Assembly: GCF_036016195.1 (NCBI RefSeq)
Contig: NZ_JAYWTM010000004.1
Span: 434,001 to 498,000, forward strand
DNA length: 64,000 bases
Origin: Brenneria populi
Lineage (GTDB): Bacteria; Pseudomonadota; Gammaproteobacteria; Enterobacterales; Enterobacteriaceae
Reading direction: 5' to 3'
Shown: positions 44,781-54,163 of the stretch, piece by piece
How the letters are laid out: each line of letters opens with the position of its first letter
How positions within the stretch are numbered: the stretch's first letter is position 1
Translations under genes and position numbers: made by a program
Notes under the pieces: generated by a model
Told to the model about the DNA's origin: nothing
Databases searched by the model: none
Seen by the model: the letters and a program-made list of their open reading frames with translations, nothing else

Positions 44781-45200
44781 TTATTTCTTACCTTTGCGAA
44801 CCGTGGGCGCGGCCTTATCAAGCACGCCATTCACAAACTTATGGCTGTCCTCGGCGCCAAACACCTTCGCCAGTTCGATAGCTTCATTGATGGCGACTTT
44901 GTAAGGAACATCGTCGCGTTTGCTCAATTCAAACATCGCCAAACGCAGGATAGCTCTTTCTACCTGACCCAGCTCATCAAGCTGACGGGACAGAAAAGGC
45001 GCCACCAGTTGATCCAGTTTTTCCGCCTGAGCGGCGACGCCTGCCAGCAGCTCTCGGAAATAGGTGATGTCGACATCTTTGACATCCTGCTCGCTCAGGA
45101 ATTGTAGTTCAATATCGGCAATATCATTATTAGACAACTGCCAGGAATAAAGCGCTTGAACCGCACATTCACGGGCGCGGCGACGAGCAGCAGGTTTCAC
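44781..45200 (-). CDS. nusB: Transcription antitermination factor NusB
   Basis: A 139-residue all-helical RNA-binding protein that joins NusE (S10) on boxA for antitermination of rRNA operons. The N-terminal RRRARECAVQALYSWQLS and the C-terminal YKVAINEAIELAKVFG motifs are typical. It is 18 bases downstream of ribE, the conserved riboflavin-NusB linkage. Confidence 0.97.
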   Translation of the reverse strand: MKPAARRRARECAVQALYSWQLSNNDIADIELQFLSEQDVKDVDITYFRELLAGVAAQAEKLDQLVAPFLSRQLDELGQVERAILRLAMFELSKRDDVPYKVAINEAIELAKVFGAEDSHKFVNGVLDKAAPTVRKGKK

Positions 45201-45218
45201 GGAATTCCCCTTACTTAA

Positions 45219-45701
45219 TCAGGCTTGCTTAATAGCTTTCAATACATTAATCATTTCCAGCGCGGTCAAGGCGGCTTCCGCGCCTTTGTTACCCGCTTTG
45301 GTGCCGGCGCGTTCGATGGCCTGCTCAATGCTTTCCGTGGTCAAGACCCCAAAGGCTACGGGGATATCACTGCTCACAGCGACCTGAGACAGACCGGAAC
45401 TGCACTCGCCGGCAACAAACTCAAAATGGGCGGTTCCACCGCGGATAACCGTCCCCAACGCGACCACTGCGTCATAACCGCCGTTTTGCGTGTTCTTGGT
45501 CAGCGCGCGCACCGCCAACGGCAGCTCATAGGCGCCAGGAACCCAAACAACGGTGATATTCTCATCTTTAACCTGACCAACGCGTTTTAGCGCATCGATC
45601 GCGCCTTCCAACAGGCTGTCGTTAATAAAATGGTTAAAGCGAGCGATGGCAATCGCCACGCGGGCATCAGGAGTAGCAACAACACCTTCAATAACGTTCA
45701 T
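45219..45701 (-). CDS. ribE: 6,7-dimethyl-8-ribityllumazine synthase
   Basis: A 160-residue lumazine synthase (RibE in E. coli naming, RibH elsewhere), forming an icosahedral or smaller cage and catalysing the penultimate riboflavin step. The substrate-binding segments RFNHFINDSLLEGA, WVPGAYELP and GTVIRGGTAHFEFV are intact, including the catalytic His near 89. No FMN riboswitch is seen in the 61-base gap to ribD. Confidence 0.97.
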   Translation of the reverse strand: MNVIEGVVATPDARVAIAIARFNHFINDSLLEGAIDALKRVGQVKDENITVVWVPGAYELPLAVRALTKNTQNGGYDAVVALGTVIRGGTAHFEFVAGECSSGLSQVAVSSDIPVAFGVLTTESIEQAIERAGTKAGNKGAEAALTALEMINVLKAIKQA

Positions 45702-45762
45702 AGCTTTCCTTTATCTGGTCTTTATACCCCGCAGGGGGGCGGATTCTATCATATTCTTCCGG

Positions 45763-46899
45763 TTACGTATTCGGTTTTAACCGCAGCCGCAAATCCGGCC
45801 CTATCTGGCGGACATCGATCATCGCAAACTCCGGCGCCTGGGATAGTCGGCTTACCCCCGGCAGGACGCAAAGCCCGCGCGCATCGTCCCCCAACAGCTT
45901 CGGCGCCAGATAGACGATAAGCTCGTCCACCACGCCCGCTTGCAACAAGGCGCCCGCCAGGTTCGCCCCGGCCTCTACCCATACTGAATTGATCTGCCGC
46001 TTGCCCAGCGTCATCATCAGCGCCACCAGGTCAATGCCGCCATTGTGCCGCGGCAGCGCCAGCTGCTCGACATTTTCAGGCCACGCCTGCGCATCCGCCC
46101 GCTCCCGCGCCAGCCAGACTTGCCCCGGCTGCGAAATGATGCGGTGTCGCGGCGTCACCCGCAGCCGGCTATCGACCACGACGCGCACCGGCTGCCGCAG
46201 ATGCTCGGCGGGATAAACTCGCCGCGTATCCTCATCCAGCTCCCGCCAGCGTACGGTTAACGAGGGGTCGTCGGCCAGTACCGTCGCGCTGCTGCTGAGT
46301 ATCGCGGCGCTCTCGGCGCGAAAGCGCTGCACATCCTGCCGCGCCTGCGGTGAGGTGATCCACTGGCTCTCGCCGGAAGCCATAGCCGTGCGGCCATCCA
46401 ACGAGGCGGCCATTTTAAGCCGCACATAGGGAAAACCGGTACGCATACGCTTCAGAAAGCCCAGATTGACCTGCTCCGCCTCAGGCAGCATCAAACCGTG
46501 GCTGACGATAACGCCGGCCTGTTGCAGACGATGCAGTCCGCGCCCCGCCACCTGCGGATTAGGATCCTGCATGGCGGCGACAACGCGGGCAATGCCCGCC
46601 GCAACCAGCGCGTCGGCGCAGGGGGGCGTTCTGCCGTAATGACTGCAAGGCTCCAGCGTGACATAGGCGGTGGCGCCGCGCGCCCGCTCTCCGGCCATAC
46701 GCAACGCATGCACCTCCGCATGCGGTTCGCCGGCGCGGAAGTGGTATCCTTCGCCGACGATCGCGCCCTCTTTCACTATCACGCAGCCGACATTGGGATT
46801 GGGCGCGGTAGTAAAACGCCCGCGGCGCGCCAGCTCAAACGCCCGCGCCATATACCGCTCATCCTGCGGAAGCGTTAATTCGTCCTGTGGACTTGTCAT
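45763..46899 (-). CDS. ribD: Bifunctional riboflavin deaminase/reductase RibD
   Basis: A 378-residue two-domain enzyme for the second and third riboflavin steps. The deaminase domain (1 to about 155) has the zinc site HAEVHAL and PCSHYGRTPPC; the NADPH-dependent reductase domain follows (KMAASLDGRTAMASGESQWI). It is about 11 residues longer than E. coli at the N-terminus (MTSPQDELTL); GCAGGAA lies directly before the ATG, so the start is reasonable but close to its ribosome site. Confidence 0.95.
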   Translation of the reverse strand: MTSPQDELTLPQDERYMARAFELARRGRFTTAPNPNVGCVIVKEGAIVGEGYHFRAGEPHAEVHALRMAGERARGATAYVTLEPCSHYGRTPPCADALVAAGIARVVAAMQDPNPQVAGRGLHRLQQAGVIVSHGLMLPEAEQVNLGFLKRMRTGFPYVRLKMAASLDGRTAMASGESQWITSPQARQDVQRFRAESAAILSSSATVLADDPSLTVRWRELDEDTRRVYPAEHLRQPVRVVVDSRLRVTPRHRIISQPGQVWLARERADAQAWPENVEQLALPRHNGGIDLVALMMTLGKRQINSVWVEAGANLAGALLQAGVVDELIVYLAPKLLGDDARGLCVLPGVSRLSQAPEFAMIDVRQIGPDLRLRLKPNT

Positions 46900-46944
46900 T
46901 TCCTGCGCCCCTTCTCTACCGGCGACATTCTCACCGCTTCGGCC

Positions 46945-47394
46945 TCAATCTTGCAAACGCGCAATCTCTTCGCCGAATTCCCGGATATCCTCAAAGCTGC
47001 GATACACCGATGCGAAACGGATATAGGCCACCTTATCCAATTTCTTCAGCGCGTCCATCACCAGATTGCCCACCATTTTGGCCGTGACCTCGCGCTCGCC
47101 GGTGGCGCGCAGCTGGGATTTAATATGGTTAATCGCCATTTCGACATCATCGGAGCTGACCGGCCTCTTTTCTAAGGCCTTAAGCATGCCGCTGCGTAAT
47201 TTATCTTCATTGAAGGGTTCGCGTACGTCGTTACTTTTTATCACCCGGGGCAACACTAACTCCGCCACTTCGAATGTGGTGAAACGTTCATTACAAACCA
47301 GGCACTGCCGACGCCGGCGCACCTGAGAACCTTCACCAACCAGACGGGAATCGATAACTTTGGTATCCACAGCCGAACAAAATGGGCAATGCAT
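46945..47394 (-). CDS. nrdR: Transcriptional repressor NrdR
   Basis: A 149-residue repressor of ribonucleotide reductase operons. An N-terminal zinc ribbon (MHCPFCSAVDTKV and CLVCNERF) is followed by an ATP-cone (about 50-140) that senses ATP/dATP. First gene of the nrdR-ribD-ribE-nusB-thiL-pgpA run, separated from ribD by 45 bases. Divergent from yajI. Confidence 0.97.
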   Translation of the reverse strand: MHCPFCSAVDTKVIDSRLVGEGSQVRRRRQCLVCNERFTTFEVAELVLPRVIKSNDVREPFNEDKLRSGMLKALEKRPVSSDDVEMAINHIKSQLRATGEREVTAKMVGNLVMDALKKLDKVAYIRFASVYRSFEDIREFGEEIARLQD

Positions 47395-47650
47395 AATGCG
47401 TCCTGACCAGTAATCCTTAACATAAAGACAGTTTACCCTGAATTAACAGACTAACCAAAACTCCTGATTATTGTTGCGAACTGATTCGCATGCCCCGGAA
47501 ATTGAATGAAAAAACCGGGCCGCCACGGGTATGACGAACGGCGGGATGCGGGAGAGCCATCCCCTGCCATTCGAGGGATATGCCTTGCCCGCAATAGCGA
47601 CTACACTGTCAGAAATCCAAGCGAAGAATTTCACGCAGGGGAAAAGAGAA

Positions 47651-48223
47651 ATGACGACCCGATACCGTATGTTCGTTATTTTACCGGCTTTATTGGTCCT
47701 GGCCGGCTGCGCGCAACAGCGCCAGATGCCGCAGTTGCAAAATCAGGTAAGCCAGCTGAATCAGCGGTTGCAAACGCTGACCGATCAGGCCGCGGCGCTG
47801 GAACGGCAAAATGCGCTGAACGCGCAGTCAAACGCCGGAGTCTATTTATTGCCCGCGGCTGAAAATCGCGCGATATTACAGAGCGCCATCGGCCGACTCA
47901 GCGTATCGCTCGCTAATACAGAAGCCGAGGCTAACGGCACGCGCGCGCTGCTGCATATCCGCACCCTTGATGCGGCGCGGCTGCCCGCGTTCAGCGCGCG
48001 CATCGATTGGGGCCTTATCGATCCCGTCAGCGGAAAACCCTTAGCCGGCGATATGCAGACGCAGGCTTTCAGATTCCTCCCCCCGCTGCTGCCAAAAACC
48101 GAAGCCGTGATTGAGCTTCGACTCAGCGGGCTCTCCCCGGAGCAGTTGGGTTTCGTTCGGCTGCATAGCATCGTCGGCGAAGAGCAGACGCCGCCGCCCG
48201 TCGCCAGCGTCGACGCGCCTTAA
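47651..48223 (+). CDS. yajI: DUF3251 lipoprotein, YajI-like
   Basis: A 190-residue lipoprotein (signal RMFVILPALLVLAGC; lipidated Cys near 20). A coiled-coil segment rich in Gln and Leu (MPQLQNQVSQLNQRLQTLTD) precedes a beta-rich domain (GVYLLPAAENRAILQSAIGR) of the YajI/DUF3251 type. The ATG at 47651 with AGGGGAAAAGAG is preferred over 47531. In E. coli yajI sits beside nrdR, as here, but tsx and yajD, which separate it from secF there, are missing. Function is unknown. Confidence 0.82.
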   Translation: MTTRYRMFVILPALLVLAGCAQQRQMPQLQNQVSQLNQRLQTLTDQAAALERQNALNAQSNAGVYLLPAAENRAILQSAIGRLSVSLANTEAEANGTRALLHIRTLDAARLPAFSARIDWGLIDPVSGKPLAGDMQTQAFRFLPPLLPKTEAVIELRLSGLSPEQLGFVRLHSIVGEEQTPPPVASVDAP

Positions 48224-48249
48224 ACCGCGTATTGGCAGGCCGCCGTAAA

Positions 48250-48270
48250 AAATCGCCGGGAGCGATTTTA
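48250..48270. repeat. Hairpin repeat of the AAAA(A/T)CGC-CGGGA family
   Basis: AAAATCGC-CGGGA-GCGATTTT, with the same CGGGA loop as the copies at 63300 and 63374, followed by CGTCGCTTGCGACG. Located after yajI. Confidence 0.6.
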
Positions 48271-48316
48271 ACGTCGCTTGCGACGGTCCGAAGGGGGACG
48301 GGCAGGAAGCCCGCCA

Positions 48317-48347
48317 TAAAAAAATCCCCGACTGCGCGGGGATTTTA
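48317..48347. terminator. Bidirectional terminator between yajI and secF
   Basis: AAAATCCCCG-ACTG-CGCGGGGATTTT with A and T runs on both sides, between convergent genes. Confidence 0.85.
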
Positions 48348-48407
48348 TGTTGCCGAAAAGGCTGGGTATGGCGCGCCCTGCGGGCCGCCGCCGGCGTAAA
48401 GCGCGGC

Positions 48408-49376
48408 TTACGGCAGCAGCGAGGGTTGATCGGCGCCCTCTTTTTCGACCTTCTGCACCAGCATATGCTCGCGCTTCATCCCCAATTTCAGAGCCAGGGC
48501 GGAAGCGACGTAGATAGACGATACCGTACCAATCGACACGCCGATCAGCATCGCCAGCGAAAACCCTTCCAGCATCGCGCCGCCGAAAATATACAGCATC
48601 AGCACCACAACCAGCGTGGTCGCCGAAGTCATGATGGTTCGGCTCAGCGTCTGCGTCAGAGAAACGTTCATAATCTCATAGGGCGTCCCGCGGCGGATTT
48701 TGCGGAAATTCTCACGAATACGGTCGGAAACCACGATGCTGTCGTTCAACGAGTAACCGATGACCGACATGAGCGAGGCGACGATCGTCAGGTCGATCTC
48801 TATCTGGAAGAGCGAGAGCACCCCCATGGTGATAACCACGTCATGCGCCAACGCCAGCACCGCCCCTAACGCCAGCCGCCACTCAAAACGGAAGCCGACA
48901 TAGATCAGGATACAGATTAACGCGCTGAGCAGAGCCATCCCCCCCGCCTGAGCCAAATCGCTCCCGACGCTGGGGCCGACAAACTCAATGCGTTTTACCG
49001 TCGCATGCTGTTCGGTACTCTGGTTAATCACGCCGACGACGCGATTGCCCAACTCCTGACCGGAAGTGCCGACGCTCGGCGGCATGCGCACCATCACGTC
49101 ACGGCTGCTGCCGAAATTCTGCAGCAGCGGATCGTGGAAACCGGCCTGCTGTAATGAGTCGCGGATCAGATCCAGATCGGCCGGCTTTTCGAGATTGATT
49201 TCAATCACCGTACCGCCGGTGAAATCCAATCCCCAATTAAAACCCCGTACGCCCATAACGATCAGCGAAAGAATCAGCAGCGTTCCCGAAATCAAAAACG
49301 CGACGTTATCCCAACGCATAAAGTCATAGACCCGGCGTCCATAGTTCAGTTGTTCAACAGTATAATCCTGTGCCAC
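48408..49376 (-). CDS. secF: Protein translocase subunit SecF
   Basis: A 322-residue RND-type membrane protein that with SecD and YajC uses proton motive force to assist late steps of Sec export. Six helices with a periplasmic loop; motifs FNWGLDFTGGTVIEI and VIGYSLNDSIVVSDRIREN are conserved. GTG start at 49376 (VAQDYTVEQL) with GAGGAG six bases upstream is chosen over the frame's earlier ATG inside secD's end region; length is one residue from E. coli. Confidence 0.97.
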   Translation of the reverse strand: MAQDYTVEQLNYGRRVYDFMRWDNVAFLISGTLLILSLIVMGVRGFNWGLDFTGGTVIEINLEKPADLDLIRDSLQQAGFHDPLLQNFGSSRDVMVRMPPSVGTSGQELGNRVVGVINQSTEQHATVKRIEFVGPSVGSDLAQAGGMALLSALICILIYVGFRFEWRLALGAVLALAHDVVITMGVLSLFQIEIDLTIVASLMSVIGYSLNDSIVVSDRIRENFRKIRRGTPYEIMNVSLTQTLSRTIMTSATTLVVVLMLYIFGGAMLEGFSLAMLIGVSIGTVSSIYVASALALKLGMKREHMLVQKVEKEGADQPSLLP

Positions 49377-49386
49377 AACGCACTCC

Positions 49387-51234
49387 TCAGATAGACAGCT
49401 TGTTAATGCGTTTGCCGCCGTAAAGCAGGTTAACGATGGCACGAGTACCGACGATCGCCGTGAACATCGACGTTGCTACCCCGATAGCCGTGGTGATGGC
49501 GAAGCCTTTGATCGAACCCGTACCGACAGCGTAAAGGATCACGGCGGTAATCAGGGTGGTCAGGTTGGCGTCCACAATACTGGAAAACGCGCCCTTATAC
49601 CCTTCATGAATCGCCTGCTGAACGCTACGTCCGTTTTTAAGCTCTTCCTTGATGCGCTCGTTAATCAATACGTTGGCATCAACGGCCACCGCCAGCGTCA
49701 ACACGATGCCGGCGATACCCGGCATGGTCAGGGTGGCGCCCGGCAGCAGCGACATAATCCCCACAATCAGCACCAGGTTAGCCACCAGCGCCGTCGTCGC
49801 GATGACGCCGAACTTACGGTAGTAGACCACCATGAAGACGATTGAGGCGATCAGGCCCCACAGGCAGGCTTCCAGCCCCTGGGTGATGTTCTGCATCCCC
49901 AATGTCGGCCCGATGGTGCGCTCTTCCACAATCTGGATCGGCGCAATCAGCGCGCCGGCGCGCAGCAGCAGGGAGAGCTGGCGGGCTTCGTTCGGGTTAT
50001 CGATACCGGTGATGCGGAAGCTGTTGCCCAGGCGCGACTGAATCGTCGCCACGTTGATCACTTCTTCCTGTTTCTCCAGTATCGCGCGGCCGTTGGCGTC
50101 TTTCTTACCGCTGTCTTTATATTCAACGAACAGCGTCGCCATCAGCTTGCCGATGCTGTCTTTGGTGAAGTTAGACATGGTGTTGCCGCCGGCGCTATCC
50201 AGCGAAATATTCACCTGAGGACGGTTGTATTCATCATTGCTCGACGTAGAGTCGGTGATGTGATCGCCGGTCAGAATCACGCGTTTAAACAGCACCACCG
50301 GCGCGCCGTCGCGCATATTTTTCACTTCGGAGTCGCCCGGCACGCGCCCATTGGCGGCGGCCGTCGCATCGGCGTCGCTGTTGACCAAGCGGAATTCCAG
50401 CGTGGCGGTCGCCCCCAGAATTTCTTTCGCCCGGGCGGTATCCTGAATGCCCGGCAGCTCAACCACGATCCGGTCGGCGCCCTGGCGCTGAACCAGCGGT
50501 TCGGCGACGCCAAGCTGGTTAACGCGGTTACGCAGGATATTGATGTTCTGCTGCACCGCATATTCGCGCGCTTCGCGCAGGCGCTCATCGCTCATTACCG
50601 CGCGCAGCAGGTTGCCGCCGCTGGCACCGATCACCAGATCGCGATGGCGCGGAGTCAGGTAGCTCACGCCTTCGTCACGCGTCTGCGCATCGCGGAAACG
50701 GACTTCAACGCCGTAGTTATCGGCTTTGCGCACCGCGGCGTATGGAATGTTTTTCTCACGCAAATCGCTGCGCAAAGCGTCCATCGATTGCTCTTGCAGC
50801 TTACCCAGCGCGGTATCCATATCCACTTCCATCAGGAAGTGAACGCCGCCGCGCAAATCAAGCCCCAGCTTCATCGGCTCGGCGCCTAAAAGACGCAGCC
50901 ATGTCGGGGTCGCGGGCGCGAGGTTAAGCGCCACGACGAACTTGTCGCCCAGCTCATTCAACAGCGCCTCGCGGGCGCGGAGCTGTATGTCCGGGTTGGA
51001 GAAGCGAGCCAGAATCGCACCGTTTTCCAATGCAATCGACTTACTGGTGATGTTTTGCTCTTTCAATACATTTTGGACTTGGATCAGCGTCGCCTCGCTG
51101 GCGGCGGTTCCCCGCGCGCCAGTGATTTGCACCGCCGGATCCTCACCATACAGGTTGGGAAGCGCATAGAGCAGACCGATGACCAAGGCCACGATCAGCA
51201 TCAGGTACTTCCACAAAGGATAACGGTTTAACAC
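49387..51234 (-). CDS. secD: Protein translocase subunit SecD
   Basis: A 615-residue partner of SecF with six helices and a large first periplasmic domain (P1, about 35-450). The DLRGGVHFLMEVDMD segment after helix 1 and the TM4 region VDANVLINERIKEEL with its conserved Asp needed for proton use are present. It lies between yajC and secF in the queA-tgt-yajC-secD-secF series, with 10 bases to secF. Confidence 0.98.
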   Translation of the reverse strand: MLNRYPLWKYLMLIVALVIGLLYALPNLYGEDPAVQITGARGTAASEATLIQVQNVLKEQNITSKSIALENGAILARFSNPDIQLRAREALLNELGDKFVVALNLAPATPTWLRLLGAEPMKLGLDLRGGVHFLMEVDMDTALGKLQEQSMDALRSDLREKNIPYAAVRKADNYGVEVRFRDAQTRDEGVSYLTPRHRDLVIGASGGNLLRAVMSDERLREAREYAVQQNINILRNRVNQLGVAEPLVQRQGADRIVVELPGIQDTARAKEILGATATLEFRLVNSDADATAAANGRVPGDSEVKNMRDGAPVVLFKRVILTGDHITDSTSSNDEYNRPQVNISLDSAGGNTMSNFTKDSIGKLMATLFVEYKDSGKKDANGRAILEKQEEVINVATIQSRLGNSFRITGIDNPNEARQLSLLLRAGALIAPIQIVEERTIGPTLGMQNITQGLEACLWGLIASIVFMVVYYRKFGVIATTALVANLVLIVGIMSLLPGATLTMPGIAGIVLTLAVAVDANVLINERIKEELKNGRSVQQAIHEGYKGAFSSIVDANLTTLITAVILYAVGTGSIKGFAITTAIGVATSMFTAIVGTRAIVNLLYGGKRINKLSI

Positions 51235-51261
51235 GGCAGTTCCCTTCGGGAAAATCGGAAA

Positions 51262-51594
51262 TTACAGGGCTTTGATTGTGCCCTTCGGCAGCACGGCAGC
51301 CACGAAATCACGTTTGATGACAACTTCATTGGTCTCGTTCAGGGCAATGGCGATATAGCCGGTTTCAGACACTTTCGTCACGCGCCCGACCAGGCCGCCG
51401 GTCGTTAACACTTCATCGCCCTTGCTGATGGAATCCATTAGCTTTTTGTGTTCCTTGGCGCGTTTTTGCTGTGGGCGCAGAATCATAAAGTAAAAAATCA
51501 GACCAAATACGGCCAACATAATAACCAGAGAGTACGGGCTTCCCTGAGCCGGAGCGCCAGCCGCTGCTACAGCATCGGAGATAAAAAGACTCAT
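51262..51594 (-). CDS. yajC: Sec translocon accessory subunit YajC
   Basis: A 110-residue single-helix membrane protein (SLVIMLAVFGLIFYFMILRP) with a basic cytoplasmic domain (GDEVLTTGGLVGRVTKV). It associates with SecDF and AcrB in E. coli, which is notable as acrB is in this window, though far off. GAGGAAATATA precedes the ATG. 27 bases upstream of secD. Confidence 0.97.
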   Translation of the reverse strand: MSLFISDAVAAAGAPAQGSPYSLVIMLAVFGLIFYFMILRPQQKRAKEHKKLMDSISKGDEVLTTGGLVGRVTKVSETGYIAIALNETNEVVIKRDFVAAVLPKGTIKAL

Positions 51595-51675
51595 TTATAT
51601 TTCCTCTTTGTTATCAAAAAGATAAGTTATAGGTATGACAAAAGTGAATAATGAAAATCACATCAATACTGGCCG

Positions 51676-52821
51676 TCAGTCGCTATTCGCAACGCCTTTT
51701 TCAGCAAGCGGCGGAACCGGTTTGCCTATCCGCTGGTAAAAATCCGCCACAAAGCGATCTAATTTACCCTCTTCGATGGCCTGACGTAAACCCGCCATCA
51801 AGCGCTGATAATAGCGCAAATTATGTATGGTATTGAGCCGCGCGCCGAGTATTTCATTGCAGCGGTCAAGATGATGCAAGTACGCGCGGCTGTAATTGCG
51901 GCACGTATAGCAATCGCAATGTTCGTCAAGCGGCCTGACATCATCCTTATGCTGCGCATTACGGATTTTAACCACGCCGTCGGTGACGAATAAATGACCG
52001 TTACGCGCGTTGCGCGTCGGCATGACGCAGTCGAACATATCAACGCCGCGCCGTACGCCTTCCACCAAATCTTCGGGCTTGCCGACCCCCATCAGATAAC
52101 GCGGCTTATCCGCCGGGATCTGCGGGCAAACATGCTCCAGAATACGGTGCATATCTTCTTTGGGCTCGCCCACCGCCAAACCGCCCACAGCGTACCCATC
52201 AAAGCCAATGTCTACCAGTCCTTTTACCGATACGTCGCGTAAATCTTCGTAAACGCTGCCCTGAATAATACCGAACAAGGCGTTCTGGTTATCCAATTCG
52301 TCAAAACGCTGACGGCAACGCTGCGCCCAGCGCAGAGACATCTCCATCGAGCGCTTGGCATAGTCCCAGTCGGCCGGGTATGGCGTACATTCGTCAAAGA
52401 TCATCACCACGTCGGAGCCCAGGTCGTGCTGAATCTCCATCGATTTTTCCGGGCTAAGGAAGATCGCGTCGCCGTTGATGGGATTGCGGAAATGCACGCC
52501 TTCTTCGGTGATCTTACGGATATCCCCCAGGCTAAAGACCTGAAAACCGCCGGAGTCCGTCAGGATCGGGCCGTGCCACTGCATGAAATCATGTAAATCG
52601 CCATGCAGTTTCATAATCTCTTGGCCCGGACGCAGCCACAGGTGAAACGTATTTCCCAGCAGGATCTGCGCGCCGGTATCCTTGACCTCTTCCGGCGTCA
52701 TCCCCTTCACCGTGCCGTAGGTTCCCACCGGCATAAACGCCGGAGTCTCCACCACGCCGCGGGCAAAAATCAATCTGCCGCGCCGGGCGCGGCCATCGGT
52801 TTTTTGTAATTCGTACTTCAC
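51676..52821 (-). CDS. tgt: tRNA-guanine transglycosylase
   Basis: A 381-residue TIM-barrel enzyme replacing guanine 34 by preQ1 in tRNAs with GUN anticodons. The Asp base in ILTDSGGFQVFSLG near 89, the nucleophile Asp in MFDCVMPTRNARNG near 264, and a zinc site (CDCYTC...HLDRC) are intact. It is six residues longer than E. coli at the C-terminus (EKGVANSD). Downstream of queA, acting just before it in the pathway. Confidence 0.98.
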   Translation of the reverse strand: MKYELQKTDGRARRGRLIFARGVVETPAFMPVGTYGTVKGMTPEEVKDTGAQILLGNTFHLWLRPGQEIMKLHGDLHDFMQWHGPILTDSGGFQVFSLGDIRKITEEGVHFRNPINGDAIFLSPEKSMEIQHDLGSDVVMIFDECTPYPADWDYAKRSMEMSLRWAQRCRQRFDELDNQNALFGIIQGSVYEDLRDVSVKGLVDIGFDGYAVGGLAVGEPKEDMHRILEHVCPQIPADKPRYLMGVGKPEDLVEGVRRGVDMFDCVMPTRNARNGHLFVTDGVVKIRNAQHKDDVRPLDEHCDCYTCRNYSRAYLHHLDRCNEILGARLNTIHNLRYYQRLMAGLRQAIEEGKLDRFVADFYQRIGKPVPPLAEKGVANSD

Positions 52822-52915
52822 TTAGCCTCCAGCATCAGAAAAACAGTCTGATGTTGATATTGATAATGCCGGATAAAACGCCTGACAGAGCCTGGTCTGC
52901 GGCATGTGTATAAAC

Positions 52916-53986
52916 TCAGGAGCCGATCCGCTCCTGTTCGGCATGCGGGTTGCGCGTAATAAACATGGCGTCCCCATAGCTGAAAAAACGGTACTGCGCG
53001 GCGACCGCCTGGCGGTAGGCCGACATGGTGTGCCGGTAACCGGCAAAAGCCGACACCAGCATAATAAGCGTGGATTCAGGCAGATGGAAATTGGTCACCA
53101 GAGCATCGATAATCCGGTAATGATAACCCGGATAAATAAAGATCCGAGTGTCGCCGAAAAAAGGCGCGATCGGCGCGTTCCGGCTGGCTTGCGCGGCGCT
53201 TTCCAGCGAACGCACGGAGGTGGTGCCGACCGCCACCACTCTGTTGCCGCGCGCTTTGCAGGCCAATACCGCGTCCACAACGTCCTGCGGCACTTCGGCG
53301 TATTCGGCGTGCATCACATGCTCTTCAATGGCATCGACCCGCACCGGCTGGAATGTCCCCGCCCCGACATGCAACGTGACGAACGCCATTTCCACCCCCT
53401 TTTCGCGCAGGGCGGCCAGCATGGGTTCATCAAAGTGCAAACCGGCGGTGGGCGCCGCCACCGCGCCGGGACGCTGGCTGTAGACCGTCTGATAGAGCTC
53501 GCGGTCGGACTCTTCATCCGGCCGATCAATATAAGGCGGCAGCGGAATATGGCCGATATCATTCAGAATCGACAGCACATCGCGCGGATCGTCGAAGCGC
53601 AGCTCAAACAGCGCGTCATGGCGAGCGGTCATCGTCGCCCTGACGCTGTCGTCATCGCCCAGCAGCAGTTCAGCGCCGGGCTTCGGCGCTTTTGACGCCC
53701 GCACATGGGCCAGCGCCCGATGTTCATCCAGCACGCGTTCGATCAGCACCTCCAGCTTGCCGCCGCTGGCTTTCCGCCCAAACAGCCGGGCCGGGATCAC
53801 GCGCGTATTGTTAAACACCAGCAGGTCGCCGGCCTCCAGCTTGTTCAGTAAATCGGTAAATACGCCGTGCGTCAGATCTCCCGTCGGCCCGTCCAGCGAC
53901 AGCAAACGGCAGCCGCTACGCTGAGCCTGCGGATAATGGGCAATTAATGATTCAGGAAGTTCAAACGAAAAATCGGCAACACGCAT
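52916..53986 (-). CDS. queA: tRNA preQ1(34) S-adenosylmethionine ribosyltransferase-isomerase
   Basis: A 356-residue enzyme transferring the ribosyl part of AdoMet to preQ1-tRNA to make epoxyqueuosine. Conserved segments FELPESLIAHYPQ, FNNTRVIPARLFG and PTAGLHFDEPML are present. It opens the queA-tgt-yajC-secDF series on the minus strand; a 94-base gap precedes tgt. A mini-ERIC lies just upstream of its start. Confidence 0.97.
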   Translation of the reverse strand: MRVADFSFELPESLIAHYPQAQRSGCRLLSLDGPTGDLTHGVFTDLLNKLEAGDLLVFNNTRVIPARLFGRKASGGKLEVLIERVLDEHRALAHVRASKAPKPGAELLLGDDDSVRATMTARHDALFELRFDDPRDVLSILNDIGHIPLPPYIDRPDEESDRELYQTVYSQRPGAVAAPTAGLHFDEPMLAALREKGVEMAFVTLHVGAGTFQPVRVDAIEEHVMHAEYAEVPQDVVDAVLACKARGNRVVAVGTTSVRSLESAAQASRNAPIAPFFGDTRIFIYPGYHYRIIDALVTNFHLPESTLIMLVSAFAGYRHTMSAYRQAVAAQYRFFSYGDAMFITRNPHAEQERIGS

Positions 53987-54006
53987 GACAATTCACTTAG
54001 CTGTTT

Positions 54007-54072
54007 TATACTCGTCATACTTCAAGTGGCATGCGCCTTGGCTTTCCTGCGACTCGAATTATTTAGAGTATG
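54007..54072. repeat. 66-bp ERIC deletion derivative (mini-ERIC)
   Basis: TATACTCGTCATACTTCAAG on the left and GACTCGAATTATTTAGAGTA on the right; same length and orientation as the copy at 16142. Sits 20 bases upstream of queA, between divergent queA and acpH. Confidence 0.8.
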
Positions 54073-54163
54073 TACGTTGAAAAAGGGCGGCCTAGTCTAG
54101 AGCCGCAAGCGCATAGCTGCAAGAAATAAGCACTCGGCGGGCGGAATGCATTATACTTGCCCG

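Noticed and set aside
45702..45762. FMN riboswitch before ribE or ribD
   Set aside because: The gaps (61 and 45 bases) are too short and lack the conserved RFN core.
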